The notes under the pieces are model-generated. The model made no database searches, was not told where the DNA came from, and saw only the letters and a program-made list of their open reading frames with translations. Shown here piece by piece: positions 1 through 11,382 of a DNA stretch of 64,000 nucleotides. The position numbers were made by a program, and so were the translations under genes. Source of the DNA: Euphorbia lathyris (taxonomy: Eukaryota; Streptophyta; Magnoliopsida; Malpighiales; Euphorbiaceae); assembly GCF_963576675.1 (NCBI RefSeq), contig NC_088915.1:41507501-41571500 (forward strand), in the 5' to 3' direction. How positions within the stretch are numbered: position 1 is the stretch's first letter; every line of letters starts with the position of its first letter.

Positions 1-2
1 GA

Positions 3-1382
3 AATAAACTAGATGAGCAAGGCAATGTAGTCAGAAACAAAGCCCGACTTGTAGCCCAAGGCTATAGTCAGCAAGATCGCATTGACTATGGTGAGACCTT
101 TGCTCCTGTTGTCAGGTTAGAGGCTATACGTATATTGTGTGCATATGCTAGCTATATGAACTTTAAATTATATCAAATGGATGTTAAAAGTGCTTTTCTT
201 AATGGCTTTATAAACGAAGAGGTATATGTTAGTCAGCCTCTAGGGTTTGAAGATCCAAAATTTCCAAACCACGTTTATAAACTCAAGAAGGCCATGTATG
301 GCCTAAAGAAAGCACCACGTGCTTGGTATGAGAGGTTGACCAATTTCCTGCTGGCCAGGAATTATGTCAGAGGCAAAGCTGACACAACCTTGTTCATTAA
401 GAAAAATGGTAAAAATACCCTGCTAGCACAAATTTACGTAGATGATATAATCTTTGGTGCTACTGACGAATCTATGTGCAAAGAATTTAGTAAACAGATG
501 CAAACTGAGTTCGAGATGTCTATGATGGGCGAACTCAACTTCTTCCTTGGACTACAAATCAAGCAAGGTAAGAATGGCATCTTTATTAGTCAGTCCAAGT
601 ACGCCAAGGAAATGCTCAAAAAGTTCGATATGGAAGACTGTAAACCCATATCAACCCCAATGGGTACTGACACTGTCCTATGCACGGATGAGAAAGGTAA
701 GTCGGTAGATAGTAAGCTATATCGAGGTATGATTGGCTCTTTACTCTATCTTACTTCTAGTAGACCTGATATTCAGTACTCAGTATGCTATTGCGCTAGA
801 TATCAAGCTGACCCTAGGGAATCTCACCTTGTAGCTGTAAAACGAATTTTTAGATATTTGCAGAGCTCAGTTCATGCAGGTTTATGGTATCCAACCTCAA
901 ATGACTTCACACTCATTGGATACACTGATGCTGACTATGGACGAGATAAGCTTGAACGTAAAAGTACTTTGGGAGGATGTCACTTCCTTGGAAGCTGTCT
1001 GGTATCTTGGTTCAGTAAGAAGCAGTCATCAGTTGCCCTATCTACAACTGAAGCTGAGTACATTGCTGTTGGAAGCTGTGTGGCTCAAGTCCTATGGATT
1101 AAGCAACAACTTGAGGATTACGGAGTCAAAACAGAAACAATTGAAGTCAAATGCGATAACAAAAGTGTTATTGACCTATCCAAAAATCCAATCCAACACA
1201 GTAGGATGAAGCATGTCAACATAAGGCATCACTTCATTAGAGATCATGTACTCAAGGGTGAGATCAAGCTGACCTATGTACCTACAGATGACCAGCTTGC
1301 GGATATCTTCACTAAGCCTTTGGCTCGTGAGTAATTCAGCATATTAAGGGAAGCTATCGGTATGTCTAATCCTCTTCAATAA
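3..1382 (+). pseudogene. SIRE-A pol C-terminal part: reverse transcriptase and RNase H
   Basis: The frame is open from the window edge, so the gene is partial at its 5' side. It carries the copia RT block with the catalytic YVDD at about 433-446, then the copia RNase H with [16 protein letters not shown] and VKCDNKS providing the acidic residues. Copia RT copies the element RNA and RNase H removes the RNA strand, inside the virus-like particle. An in-frame TAA at 1332-1334 cuts the last 15 residues; the frame then stays open to the usual end at 1380-1382, which SIRE-B and SIRE-C share. The rest of the visible domain is intact, so decay looks slight. Confidence 0.92.
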
Positions 1383-1786
1383 TACTATGTGCTTAATTGA
1401 ATGTTGAGTGATTACCATGCTGAGTGACTTATGCCAATTTAGTAACTTCTACATGCTGAGCTTAATATGTGTTATAGAAAATCACCCCATGCTGAGTAAG
1501 ACATACATGCTGAGTGATTATCTTAAGATGAGTTACTAAAGTAATATGAAAACCCTCTACATAAAGCTGTGCACTCAGTACCACAAACGCTCAGTATTCT
1601 AACAAACTGAGTAAAGCCCACTTGCACCATTAAATGCTAGCATGCGAATTTAATAGCCACCTAGGGTGACGTAAGATATAATTAGAAAACACATGCGTCG
1701 AATGTGTCATAAATGCCAGAATCTTTGTCGATTGATCATCTCGAGGTAAAATGGCTAGTTCAACGAATAGGATCAATTCGAACCTC
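1383..1786 (+). other. Spacer between pol and ORF2 of SIRE-A
   Basis: No coding sequence. The stretch carries four copies of CATGCTGAG starting near 1416, 1452, 1488 and 1506, so spaced by 36, 36 and 18 bases, plus further CTGAGT and CTCAGT words. The part from about 1650 to 1700 matches, in reverse complement, the start of SIRE-B at 6901-6960, which shows that this spacer is an ancestral element segment. Confidence 0.6.
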
Positions 1787-1795
1787 TATAAATAG
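1787..1795 (+). promoter_or_regulatory. TATA box upstream of SIRE-A ORF2
   Basis: TATAAATAG followed by TGGA lies 111 bases before the ATG of ORF2. The same TATAAATAGTGGA is found 116 bases before the ORF2 ATG in SIRE-C at 53660. Its preservation in two separate copies supports an internal promoter that would give ORF2 its own transcript; that use is inferred. Confidence 0.6.
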
Positions 1796-1897
1796 TGGAA
1801 GATTTCCCACTTAACTCTCTTTACACTCGAATTCTTTGGCATTCAAAATCTCTCGCTCTCTAAATTCCAAAACCTCTCGAAAATCTCTGAGAAAGTC

Positions 1898-4878
1898 ATG
1901 TCGGATTCTCAGAATATCTCCGGTGGTGATTACGACAAGAATCACTCCGATGAAAACCCTAAGTCTCATCCTCAGTAGGAATATAGCGAGACACCCACCA
2001 TAGGACAAGGTCAGCATGACCAAACTCCAAACAAGAGCCCTCAAGCTGACCTCGCAACCTCTTCGAAAAAGAAGAAGAAAAAAAAGGACAAGCAGCCCAA
2101 GGAAAAGGTATTCCTTAAAGTCTATAAAATTGTTAAGAATCATGAGGTACTTCGCTGTAGGTGGTTCTCTCCGAGCTTCGTAACGGCTGAGCAACCGTTC
2201 TATGAGTGGATCTCGAAAAACGAATGGGCTGGACTCTTCTCCCTTCCTGGTAAAGCCTACCCTAGGTTGGTAAGGGAATTCTACTCCAACCTCTGGGTTG
2301 ACGAAGAAGATGCTGACCATCTGGTAACCCATGTCAAAGGCCAAAAGATAACGATTACCCCATCTTATCTAGCAACCCTTCTAAAACTGCCAGCCAAAGG
2401 GAAAGAATTCAGAACTACAAAAGAAAAACTTGACCACGTCGTGACGTTTTGTAAGCCGGAGGACCACAAAGGGGAAATAGCTAGTATATGTATGTGTCAG
2501 GATCAAAAGATGGCTCACTACATCCTGACTAACTTTATCTTTCCTAAAATCAACTCAGCATCATCAGCTTCAAACTTCGAGCAGTGCTTCATCTGGCACA
2601 TGCTGACCTATCAACCACTCAACATGTCGGTATTCCTTATCGGTGCACTTCAACGAAGTACTGAAAAACTCATGATGGGATCCCTCATTACCAGAATTCT
2701 TGAAGATCATCAAATAGACCTGATTAATGAAACTGAGAGTTTGGGAACTGAAATCACAGCGGCTTTGCTGTTTGGGCTAGTGTATAACCAACCCCTCAAG
2801 TCTAAGAAGGGAAAAGGGGTCATTGAGGAAAATGAGGATGAAGTTGATGATGTACAGGATGTGCAACCCAAGGAAAGGAAAAATGCCATGGCTGAACCTG
2901 CTGACCAAGCTAAGCGAGAGAAGAAGAGGAAAGCCATTCAAACCTGATCAAAAGATGTTAATGCTGCCCCAAAGAAAATCCGGGTTGTATCAAAGGGGAA
3001 GAAAGTTGATGCTGGACAAACTCAGGACACACCTAAGTCGGCAGAGAAAAGAAAAAGGCAAGTTGAGCCTGAAGAAGAGAGTGAGGAAACTCCAGAGCAA
3101 CCATTGCAGAAAAAGAAAAAGAAATCTTCGGAGTTAAATCCTATTGATGCTGCCCCTTTTGGTTTTGTGATCTTCGATGATTCGCATTTTGCCAAAAGTC
3201 AAGAAATTGATCTTGAGAAAATCCCTGCTGACCAAGATGAAGAAGGTTGGGTAATCTTGGAGGTCAGTTTGATGCTGAGGAGACAACAAATGTTGAGCAC
3301 CATGAGGCAGTTAACACTGAGCTGGTTGAAGAACAAGATGAGCCAACAGCAAATGAACATGCTGACCTAGGGGTAAATTCACCTTCTGAATCTCTTGATT
3401 CTATTCGAGCTGACCCCTCTCCTCCAAAGGCTAAGAAATTGAGAAGACTTAAGAAAAAGGCTCAGAAGTCGCCAGTTATTGATCTTTTGGGTGATTCTCC
3501 TCTACGGGATCCCATTACTGATCTATCGGACATGCAGTTCCAATTCTTCTCCAATCACACTGAGCCTTCTCCAAAGGAACTTCAGAAAAAGCAAGCCTCT
3601 GTTACTCATCCTGAGGAACAAGCCAAGACTCCAGAAAATCCAATTCCTTTCGAGCAAGAGCTCGAAGTCCAAGCTGCTCAAAGTGAAAAGCATGCAAAGG
3701 AAAATCATGCTCAACCTGAGTTGACTCCTCCTGCACCAACTCAAACCAACATTGAGCAGGCCAATATTTCTACTGATCCACCTCCTTCCACTCCAATATC
3801 GCAGAATGTTGAGAAGTCACTTCCTGCAGTTGACCTAAATAAAAGCCCAGCTGTTGACCATGCTGGCCCCTCTGGTTCCACTCGAATTCCGGCAACTGAG
3901 CCAATTCCTGAAGCAACATATGCCTATCTTCATGCTACTGAGTCCGGGCATCGCATTATTGACTCCGCTCAAACTATTCTTCAGGATTTGAATACTTCTC
4001 ATGCCGATGTTGCTGGGTCTGCAAATGTTGAGTCACCACAAATCTCGTCTATCACTCAGCTCCTCAATGAGTTCAAGGGTCTCAAAGATCTAGTAAGTGT
4101 TATGACAACAGTCCAAACACAGCAACCCAAGCAAGACTCCATCGTCAAGCTGGCCGAACTGCAGTTAATGATGGTGAATCACATGGATTCCCTTCAAGGC
4201 CAAATTAATGCTCTTTCTGCAGTCAACACGGGCTATGCTACCTCTGCTGAGTTGAATCAACATTTTACCAACTTGAACTCTGAGCTGACCGGCACTCGCG
4301 AGCTAATCTCCTCAACTTCTCAATGCTTAATCGAACAGATAAGCGAAGCTGTCCGTCTACTCAACCTAAGTAAAGCAGAAATGGATACTGACTTGGTCAA
4401 AACAAATGATATCCTGAACTATTCCCAAGACATATTCAAACATATGCGCCACACGAATGCTCAACGTCAGTTCTATGACTCGGCTTTGCTCAAGATGTAC
4501 CATCAAGCTTATGCCCAGCTGACTGACACAATCACATGGATTGGGAAATCCCAGGAATATATACTCAGTATGCTCAGTGCCTCCATCTGAATTCCTTGTG
4601 ATACCTTGGACGATGGTATACCGGTTTTTGATGGTCTAAGGGAGAGCACGAAAAGGCTTAAGGCTTATTCCGTGAGATTAACTCGTGCTGCTCTCAACGA
4701 CACCTTCATTCCTCCTCCGCCGATGGTGGCAAAATGGGGGAGAGAGAACAAGCTGATAGAACTCAGCACACAGGAGAAGCATCTGGTAGTCAGCACCAAA
4801 AGGGAAAAGGCAAAGTCAACTCTGCCCAAGTCAATAGGAAGAAATAGTCTGGCTGGATTGGCTAGGGTTTATTCTTGA
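1898..4878 (+). pseudogene. SIRE-A ORF2: plant transposon / envelope-like protein, decayed
   Basis: ORF2 starts at the ATG at 1898, chosen because it matches the start of the SIRE-C copy and follows the TATA box. A lysine-rich segment is followed by a globular domain (about 2140-2790) with a WVDEEDADHLVTHVKG stretch, resembling the 'putative plant transposon protein' domain, also annotated as envelope-like in SIRE elements. After it come a charged low-complexity region rich in P, E, K and Q and a C-terminal helical part (about 4040-4590). The gene is broken by TAG at 1976-1978, TGA at 2945-2947, a one-base frame change near 3250 and TGA at 4588-4590; the frame after that stop stays open to 4878. 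No signal peptide or clear membrane segment is visible. Function unknown. Confidence 0.7.
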
Positions 4879-5387
4879 CTTGTATTTTTATGCGTATTTT
4901 GTCTTGCTGACTATCTATAAAATCATACATCTTTTATTCCAAATTGATTGATTTCATGTGATGCTTACGTATTGTGCTTCATGCTGATCTGTCTTAATTG
5001 AACAAACAAACAAAAGAAAAAGGAATATACTTAGTATACATTAAACTTGATACATTTGCTCTGAAAAAGGTTTCACATAACTCTGATATCAAACTAACCA
5101 TGTATCAAAACTGAGTCAAAACATATTTCACATATTGACCTCTTCTGAAAGCTGACCTAGGCTCATCTGAATTAGATCTTGGAAGGTCTAGAAATAAACT
5201 AAGTCAGTATAAGCATGCCTTAATTTTACTCAATTGAATCTTAGAAGGTTTAGAGTTAAGTTAAGTCAATAGATGCAACCCTTACGGGGGAGTGATTTCA
5301 GAAGCATAAAAAGAATTTCAATCATGGAGAATCTCAATGCTGAGTTCCATCAATTAAATATTTTGCCAACATCAAAATGGGGGAGTT
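4879..5387 (+). other. 3' noncoding segment and polypurine tract of SIRE-A
   Basis: AT-rich noncoding sequence with many CTGAC and CTCAG words. It ends in the purine-rich AAAATGGGGGAGTT at 5374-5387, directly against the LTR, where plus-strand DNA synthesis would be primed. Confidence 0.7.
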
Positions 5388-6112
5388 TGTTGAAACACCT
5401 TTCCACATGATTTTGATTTGACAAAATTATTTAAGTTAATCCATGATTAAGGGACAATTAAATTTAAGTGCTTTGATTTAATTGTACTAATATGTTTGTT
5501 AAATAATTGAGTATAAATATAAATACAAATAGAAATAAAAAGTAAGACATGACGAAGTCAGCATAAGACCACAACATAAGCTGAGTAGAGTGGAACTCAG
5601 CGTGACAGAAGATAAGTCATCTTCAGAACAGAAGCTTAAAATCAAGAAGCTGAGTGGAACGAAACTCAGTATCAAAAGTAGAAAAGTCTTCTTGAGAACT
5701 ATGTCTTGCAGAACGAAGCTGACCATGGAAGCTTAGTAAAAGAGAACTCAGTATCTGAATTGGCAACAATCAAAGACAACGGCCATTAAAGTCAAGCTGA
5801 GTGATCTTCAGGACAGCATGAATGATCCGTTTGCTAAAAGACAAGATCCGACAACTGTCTGCACCAATCCAGAACCTTGGAATTACGCAAAAGCCAATTT
5901 CGAGATGCATGGGTCAACTGTTCGATTAGTAAAAAGACAAACTGGCACAAGAAGATGAAATCTGCAAGAAGAAGACAAACTTGACGCCTGCGGAATTCAG
6001 ACGACAGGATTGGCCTGCAAAACTGAAGCTGACCAGAACTTGTCTCAAAAAGGAGCCGTTTGGATCAATGGACAAATCCAAAGTTCAAACCATTTCTGGT
6101 TCAGACCTCAAC

Positions 6113-6122
6113 TATAAAAAGG
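6113..6122 (+). promoter_or_regulatory. LTR TATA box of SIRE-A
   Basis: TATAAAAAGG about 725 bases into the LTR. The SIRE-B LTR has a matching box on its own strand (37890-37897), which supports this as the U3/R boundary promoter. Confidence 0.55.
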
Positions 6123-6568
6123 ACATGATCATTCTTAGATCATTAGCCGATCACAACAAGAACAAAAAGAGTATACATACAAAGCACACAAAAGCCAAAA
6201 GAGATCTTACACCAAATTTCTATTCTTGTGTAAAAGCTAGATTGATTTTCTGTAATCATCTAAAGTGTTCTTCATTCGAAAAGAACAATTTGTATCAATT
6301 GTAAAATTGAGAGTGTTGTGCTGAGTACTCGGTGTTGAGTGCTTAGTGGTAGAGAAATCTAGGTGTTTGGTTATAGCACTTAGTAGGAGTTGAGTAGACG
6401 AATAGAGGAAGGTACTCTTGCATATTCAACTGCCTTGTAAATGGTTTGTGCTCTACCTTTAAAGAGCTCAGTATTGGATTTAAAAAGCCCGGAGGGACTC
6501 TGGGGACTGGACGTAGGCGGAGAGGCCGAACCAGGATAAGTCGTACTGAGTAATCTCTAACTCTCTCT

Positions 6569-6570
<2 letters not shown>

Positions 6571-6608
<38 letters not shown>
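6571..6608. repeat. AT dinucleotide microsatellite
   Basis: About 19 AT units in the SIRE-A LTR after a CT-rich stretch. The corresponding site in the SIRE-B LTR has only a few units, so this run grew in this copy or its recent parents. Confidence 0.9.
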
Positions 6609-6610
<2 letters not shown>

Positions 6611-7204
6611 GTATGTGTTGCTTGTCATATTTACTCAGCATATAAATTGTTTAAACTGACACTGAGTAAATAAGAGTGCTAAGTTGGAAGCTGACCACAA
6701 TAGTGTCAATTCCCAACTCATACGTAAAATAGTTCTAGTCAACATCTGACTAAAGCTGTCTTACACTATAATCGGCCGTACTGACCAAAGCTGAGTTAAC
6801 TAACTCAAGAAAATATATTAAGTCAGCTTAATTAAATTCGAAAAAGTTATATAAGTTCCTAACCCCCCCCCCCCCTTGGAACTATCACACGGGACCAACA
6901 GTTTTCTCATTATTGCGCTTACGTCATCCTAGGTGGCTATTTAATGTGTGTGTGCTATTTAATGTCCAAGTGAATGTTACTCGGCATTTAGAATTCCAAA
7001 CGTTTGAGATACTAAGTGCTCAGTTTTACGTAGAAGAAATTTTCATACAAAAGTAACTCAGCCTGTAGTAATCACTCAGCATGTATGTCTAGTCAGCATA
7101 GGGTGATTCTATGTTATTCAGTTTAGCTCAGTTTGAGTAAGTTACTTAGCATGCAATAGCTACTCGGCATATAGTATAATCACTCAATATTGATCAAGAA
7201 TTTA

Positions 7205-9820
7205 TTAAACAGGATTACACATACCGATAGCTTCCCTTAATATGCTGAATTGCTCACGAGCCAAAGGCTTAGTGAAGATATCCGCAAGCTGTTCATCTGT
7301 TGGTACGTAGGTCAGCTTGATCTCACCTTTGAGTACATGATCTCTAATGAAGTGATGCCTTATGCTGACATGCTTCATCCTGCTGTGTTGGATTGGATTC
7401 TTAGATTGGTCAATAGCGCTCTTGTTATCGCATTTGACTTCAATTGTTTCTGTTTTAACTCCATAATCCTCAAGATGTTGCTTAATCCATAGGACTTGGG
7501 CCACACAGCTTCCAGCAGCAATGTACTCAGCTTCAGTTGTAGACAGGGAAACTGATGACTGCTTTTTGCTGAACCAAGACACTAGACAGCTTCCAAGGAA
7601 GTGACATCCTCCAGAAGTGCTCTTACGCTCTAGCTTGTCCCGTCCATAGTCAGCATCAGTGTATCCAATAAGTGTGAAGTCATTTGAGTTTGGATACCAC
7701 AAACCTGCATTAACTGAGCTCTGTAAATATCTAAAAATTATTTTTACAGCTATAAGGTGTGATTCTCTGGGGTCAGCTTGATATCTAGCGCAATAGCATA
7801 CTGAGTACTGAATATCAGGTCTACTAGCAGTAAGATAGAGTAGAGAGCCAATCATACCTCGATATAACTTGTTGTCTACTGACTTACCTTTCTCGTCAGC
7901 ACACAGGACAGTATCAGTACCCATTGGGGTTGATATGGGCTTACATTCTTCCATATCAAACTTCTTTAACATTTCTTTGGCGTACTTAGACTGATTAATA
8001 AAGATGCCATTCTTCCCTTGCTTGATTTGAAGTCCAAGGAAGAAGTTGAGTTCGCCCATCATAGACATCTCGAACTCAGTTTGCATCTGTTTGCTAAATT
8101 CTTTGCATATAGATTCGTCAGTAGCACCAAATATTATATCATCTACGTAAATTTGTACCATCAGGGTATTTTTACCCTTTTTCTTAATGTAAGGTTGTGT
8201 CAGCTTTGCCTCTGACATAGTTCCTGGTCAGCAGGAAATTGGTCAACCTCTCATACCAAGCACGAGGTGCTTGTTTCAGGCCGTACAGGGCCTTCTTGAG
8301 TTTATAAACGTGGTTTGGAAACTTTGGATCTTCAAACCCTGGAGGCTGACTAACATATACCTCTTCGTTTATAAATCCATTAAGAAAAGCACTTTTGACA
8401 TCCATTTGATATAATTTGAAATTCATGAAACTAGCATATGCACACAATATACGTATAGCTTCTAATGCAAAGGTTTCACCATAGTCAATGCCCTTTTGCT
8501 GACTATAGCCTTGGGCTACAAGTCGGGCTTTATTTCTGACTACATTGCCTTGCTCATTTAGCTTATTTCTAAAGACCCACTTAGTTCAATGGTCTTTTGA
8601 TTCCTAGGTTTTGGTACTAAATCCTATACCTCATTTCTTTTGAATTGATCAAGCTCCTCTTGCATAGCATTGATCCAATGTTCGTCGTGCTCAGCTTCAG
8701 CGAAATTCTTTGGCTCATGAACTAAGACGAATGCAACATTTCTGAGATACTTTCTAAGCTGATCTCTCGTCATCAGCTTGTTGTCAGCAGCATCAAGAAT
8801 GGACTTCTCCGAATGTCCTCTTGGAATTTTGATTTCTTTGGGTAATGTTGAGTTGTCTGGAATAGGTGTTTCTACAATATCTGCAGGAGTAGTTTGGTCA
8901 GCAAAGGTAATTTCGGTTTCGTGCTTACCTTTGGTCAGCCCTTGTACTGATGACTCAGGGGCTCCATTTTGATCAGCAGAAGCTGAGCTTGGTTCATCTT
9001 CAGCGGACTGAGTTGTCTTTCCTGCAGGGTTAGTTTCATCGAACTCGATATGGACAGACTCTTCTACAACTTGAGTTCATTTATTATACACCCTATATGC
9101 TTTATTGTTAGTTGAGTACCCTAAAAAGATCGCTTCGTCAGCTTTAGCATCAAATTTAGCAAGGTTATCTTTTGTGTTGAGTATAAAACATTTACACCCA
9201 AAGGCACGAAATTAGCCAATGTTGGGATTTCGTTCTTTCCAAAGTTCATAAGGAGTTTTCTTGAGTATAGGTCTAACTAAAGCCCTATTCAGGATATAAC
9301 ATGATGTGTGGACAGCTTCACCCCAGAAATACTTTGGAAGCCTATTTTCGCTCAGCATTGTTCTAGCAATTTCGACTATTGTTATGTTCTTCCTCTCAAC
9401 AACCCCATTTTGTTGAGGCGTCCTAGGAACAGAAAAGTTATGGTCAATGCCACTGACTTCACAGAATTCATCAAACTGTTGGTTTTTTAATTCTCCGCCA
9501 TTATCACTTCTAATATGAGCTACTCTTAGGTCTTTGTCATTTTCAAGCTTTTTAATCAATGTTGTGAACATCTCAAATGTTTCATCCTTGCTACTCAGCA
9601 AGATGATCTAAGTATACCGAGAGAAATCGTCTACAATGACTAAGGAAAATTTCTTACCGCCCAAGCTGAGTGGCTGGATAGGTCCAAAAAGGTCCAAATG
9701 TAGTAATTCCAATGGTCTCTTGGTTTAGAAAATGGTTTTACTTTGAAAAGACTTTTCGTTTGTTTACCTTGCTGACAAGCATTACATAATTGATCTTTTT
9801 CAAATTTCAATTTGGGCAAT
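7205..9820 (-). pseudogene. SIRE-B pol: integrase core, RT and RNase H
   Basis: The minus strand from 9820 first gives the integrase core, with the SDNGGE and PQQNGVVERKN motifs that supply catalytic D and E. A linker region and the copia RT with YVDDIIFG follow, then RNase H ending at the TAA at 7205-7207. The integrase start lies beyond the Tat insertion at 34748-35293. The reading frame is broken several times: stops after the integrase core near 9212, stops in the 8500-9100 linker and N-terminal RT region, and a one-base frame change near 8200 just before the catalytic RT block. The final RNase H section is uninterrupted. It cannot make an active polyprotein as it stands. Confidence 0.88.
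9778..9820 (-). repeat. Left copy of a 46-bp tandem duplication split by the Tat insertion
   Basis: The 43 bases before the Tat element recur at 34751-34793 just after its 5-bp target duplication. Removing the Tat element leaves two adjacent copies of a unit of about 46 bases in the GAG_pre-integrase region of SIRE-B. 46 is not a multiple of three, so the duplication also breaks the frame. Confidence 0.75.
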
Positions 9821-11343
9821 TGTTAGACGAGGTGCCGCGGCCTAATCTCCCGGGCGGACCGGGGGGTGGACACCTCATGGCGACGTAAGCGGTGATTGGC
9901 GCCGAAAGCAACCAATCGTGGAATCAAGCTGCTCGGCAGGACCGGAGCTCGGAGTATGGAAGAGTCGCCACCCACGAATGGAAAAATGAACACCGATCCC
10001 TTGCGGGAGACCGGTGAGGGTTCGGGAAACTTAGGTACGAGCCGAGAAGGCTAGCTCATTTCCGGAGAAAGGCTACTAGGCACCCCGACATCGCCCGGTT
10101 ATGAACCACCGGCCTCCTACTCAGCGTGTTAGGCGATAACGGACTAATCGCATATTTCTTTAAGTTTAAAATTCATTTGAAACTTTTTCTTTCTCGTTTT
10201 GAAACCGTTTTGAGCATATATTATTGAAAGCCATTTTGGTAAAGAATCACCCATTTTGCATAAATTTATAAAGGAGAGAGGGGGAGAAGGGAGAATTGAT
10301 TTATTTTACAGTGTGTCTTATGCTTCGATTCACATGTTAACTCTACACTAAACTCACTCCCCGAAAACGAGTTTATTTACTTGGTTCGTACCTTAATCGT
10401 CGTTGGAACGATTTAGGTACGTTTCAAAACCCCGTTTATTTATGTGGCCTCTACTCGAACCGCCGTTGGAACGACTCGAGCGTTTGAAGACATGGAATAA
10501 AGAATTTTAACCCGAAAACGTGGTTAGGCATACAAGTCAATTTACTTTGTACAAATCATTTAAGAAAACGATTCAAAACTCTATTATTTACGATTAAAAG
10601 CTATTTTAATTACAAGGTTCGCTTAATCCGTCGTTGGAACGGACTAAGATTTTAAAACATGATGTTTTAAGAAATGGTTTAAAAATGTCAAGAAAACGTT
10701 ATTTACACTTTAGGAATATCTAGAAAACTTTAAGTTTAAATAAGCAAATTAAACTCTCTTTTTGTGATTTTACTTTCCCCTTTTCACTCAATTAACCTTT
10801 AACATTATCATAATTACAACAATAAACCAATTAAACCAAAATTCACCAAGTAAAACACATTTGGAATATATACATATATACAAGAATAAAATAGAAATAC
10901 ATATATACATAGTTTTATCTAAAAATAGGGATATATCTATAGATGAAAATAAGTAAGAAATATTATATGATATAACAAAGAAAGTGAAAAAGAATACTAA
11001 ATATAATACATTTTTATTCTAATTCAAAATATGTAAAAACAATGAACCAAGTTTATAAATGGGAAGAATAACATTTAATCTCCAAAATAGTTTTACCCAA
11101 TGATAACTAACATAATTCAAATGAGCCAAAAACCATATATATATACATATATACTACTTTATAATATTAAATCCAAACGAATTAAATTTCAACATGAAAT
11201 AAATAAATATATAGTACATAATAAATAGTTATAGGATTAAAAAATAATTTTTATAAACATATTACACAATAATATACATATATATACAAGTAGAAATGTC
11301 AAAAAGTGGGAAAAGGAGGGTAAAAATGGTGATTTTCGGTTTC

Positions 11344-11382
11344 CAGCAGATTACCGACGGAAAATCCGTCGCCAATCTGCTG
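11344..11382. other. 39-base hairpin in Tat LTR (left copy)
   Basis: Two 18-base arms, CAGCAGATT plus nine further bases, pair at 16 of 18 positions around an AAA loop. The same hairpin is present in the right LTR at 33406-33444. Confidence 0.75.

Larger units (their letters stand above)
1..6900 (+). mobile_element. SIRE-A: Ty1/copia (SIRE/Maximus-like) element, 3' half
   Basis: The window opens inside the reverse transcriptase of a copia element. In order it shows RT and RNase H, a spacer, an additional ORF2 with its own TATA box, a polypurine tract and a 3' LTR ending in CA at 6900. An extra ORF between pol and the 3' LTR is the layout known for the SIRE/Maximus lineage. The 5' LTR, gag, protease and integrase lie left of the window. 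The element sits in a relative on the other strand (SIRE-B), whose sequence starts at 6901; the expected 5-bp target duplication would be GTTTT, but the partner copy is out of view. Confidence 0.9.
5388..6900 (+). repeat. 3' LTR of SIRE-A
   Basis: The LTR runs from TGTTGAAACACC to GGGACCAACA, about 1.51 kb with TG...CA ends. The reverse complement of the SIRE-B LTR (37149-38633) has the same two ends and a similar order of sequence but is clearly diverged, so these are different copies. A TATAAAAAGG box lies at 6113-6122. The LTR includes an AT microsatellite at 6571-6608 and a run of 13 C near 6863-6875; both are much shorter in SIRE-B. Confidence 0.9.
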
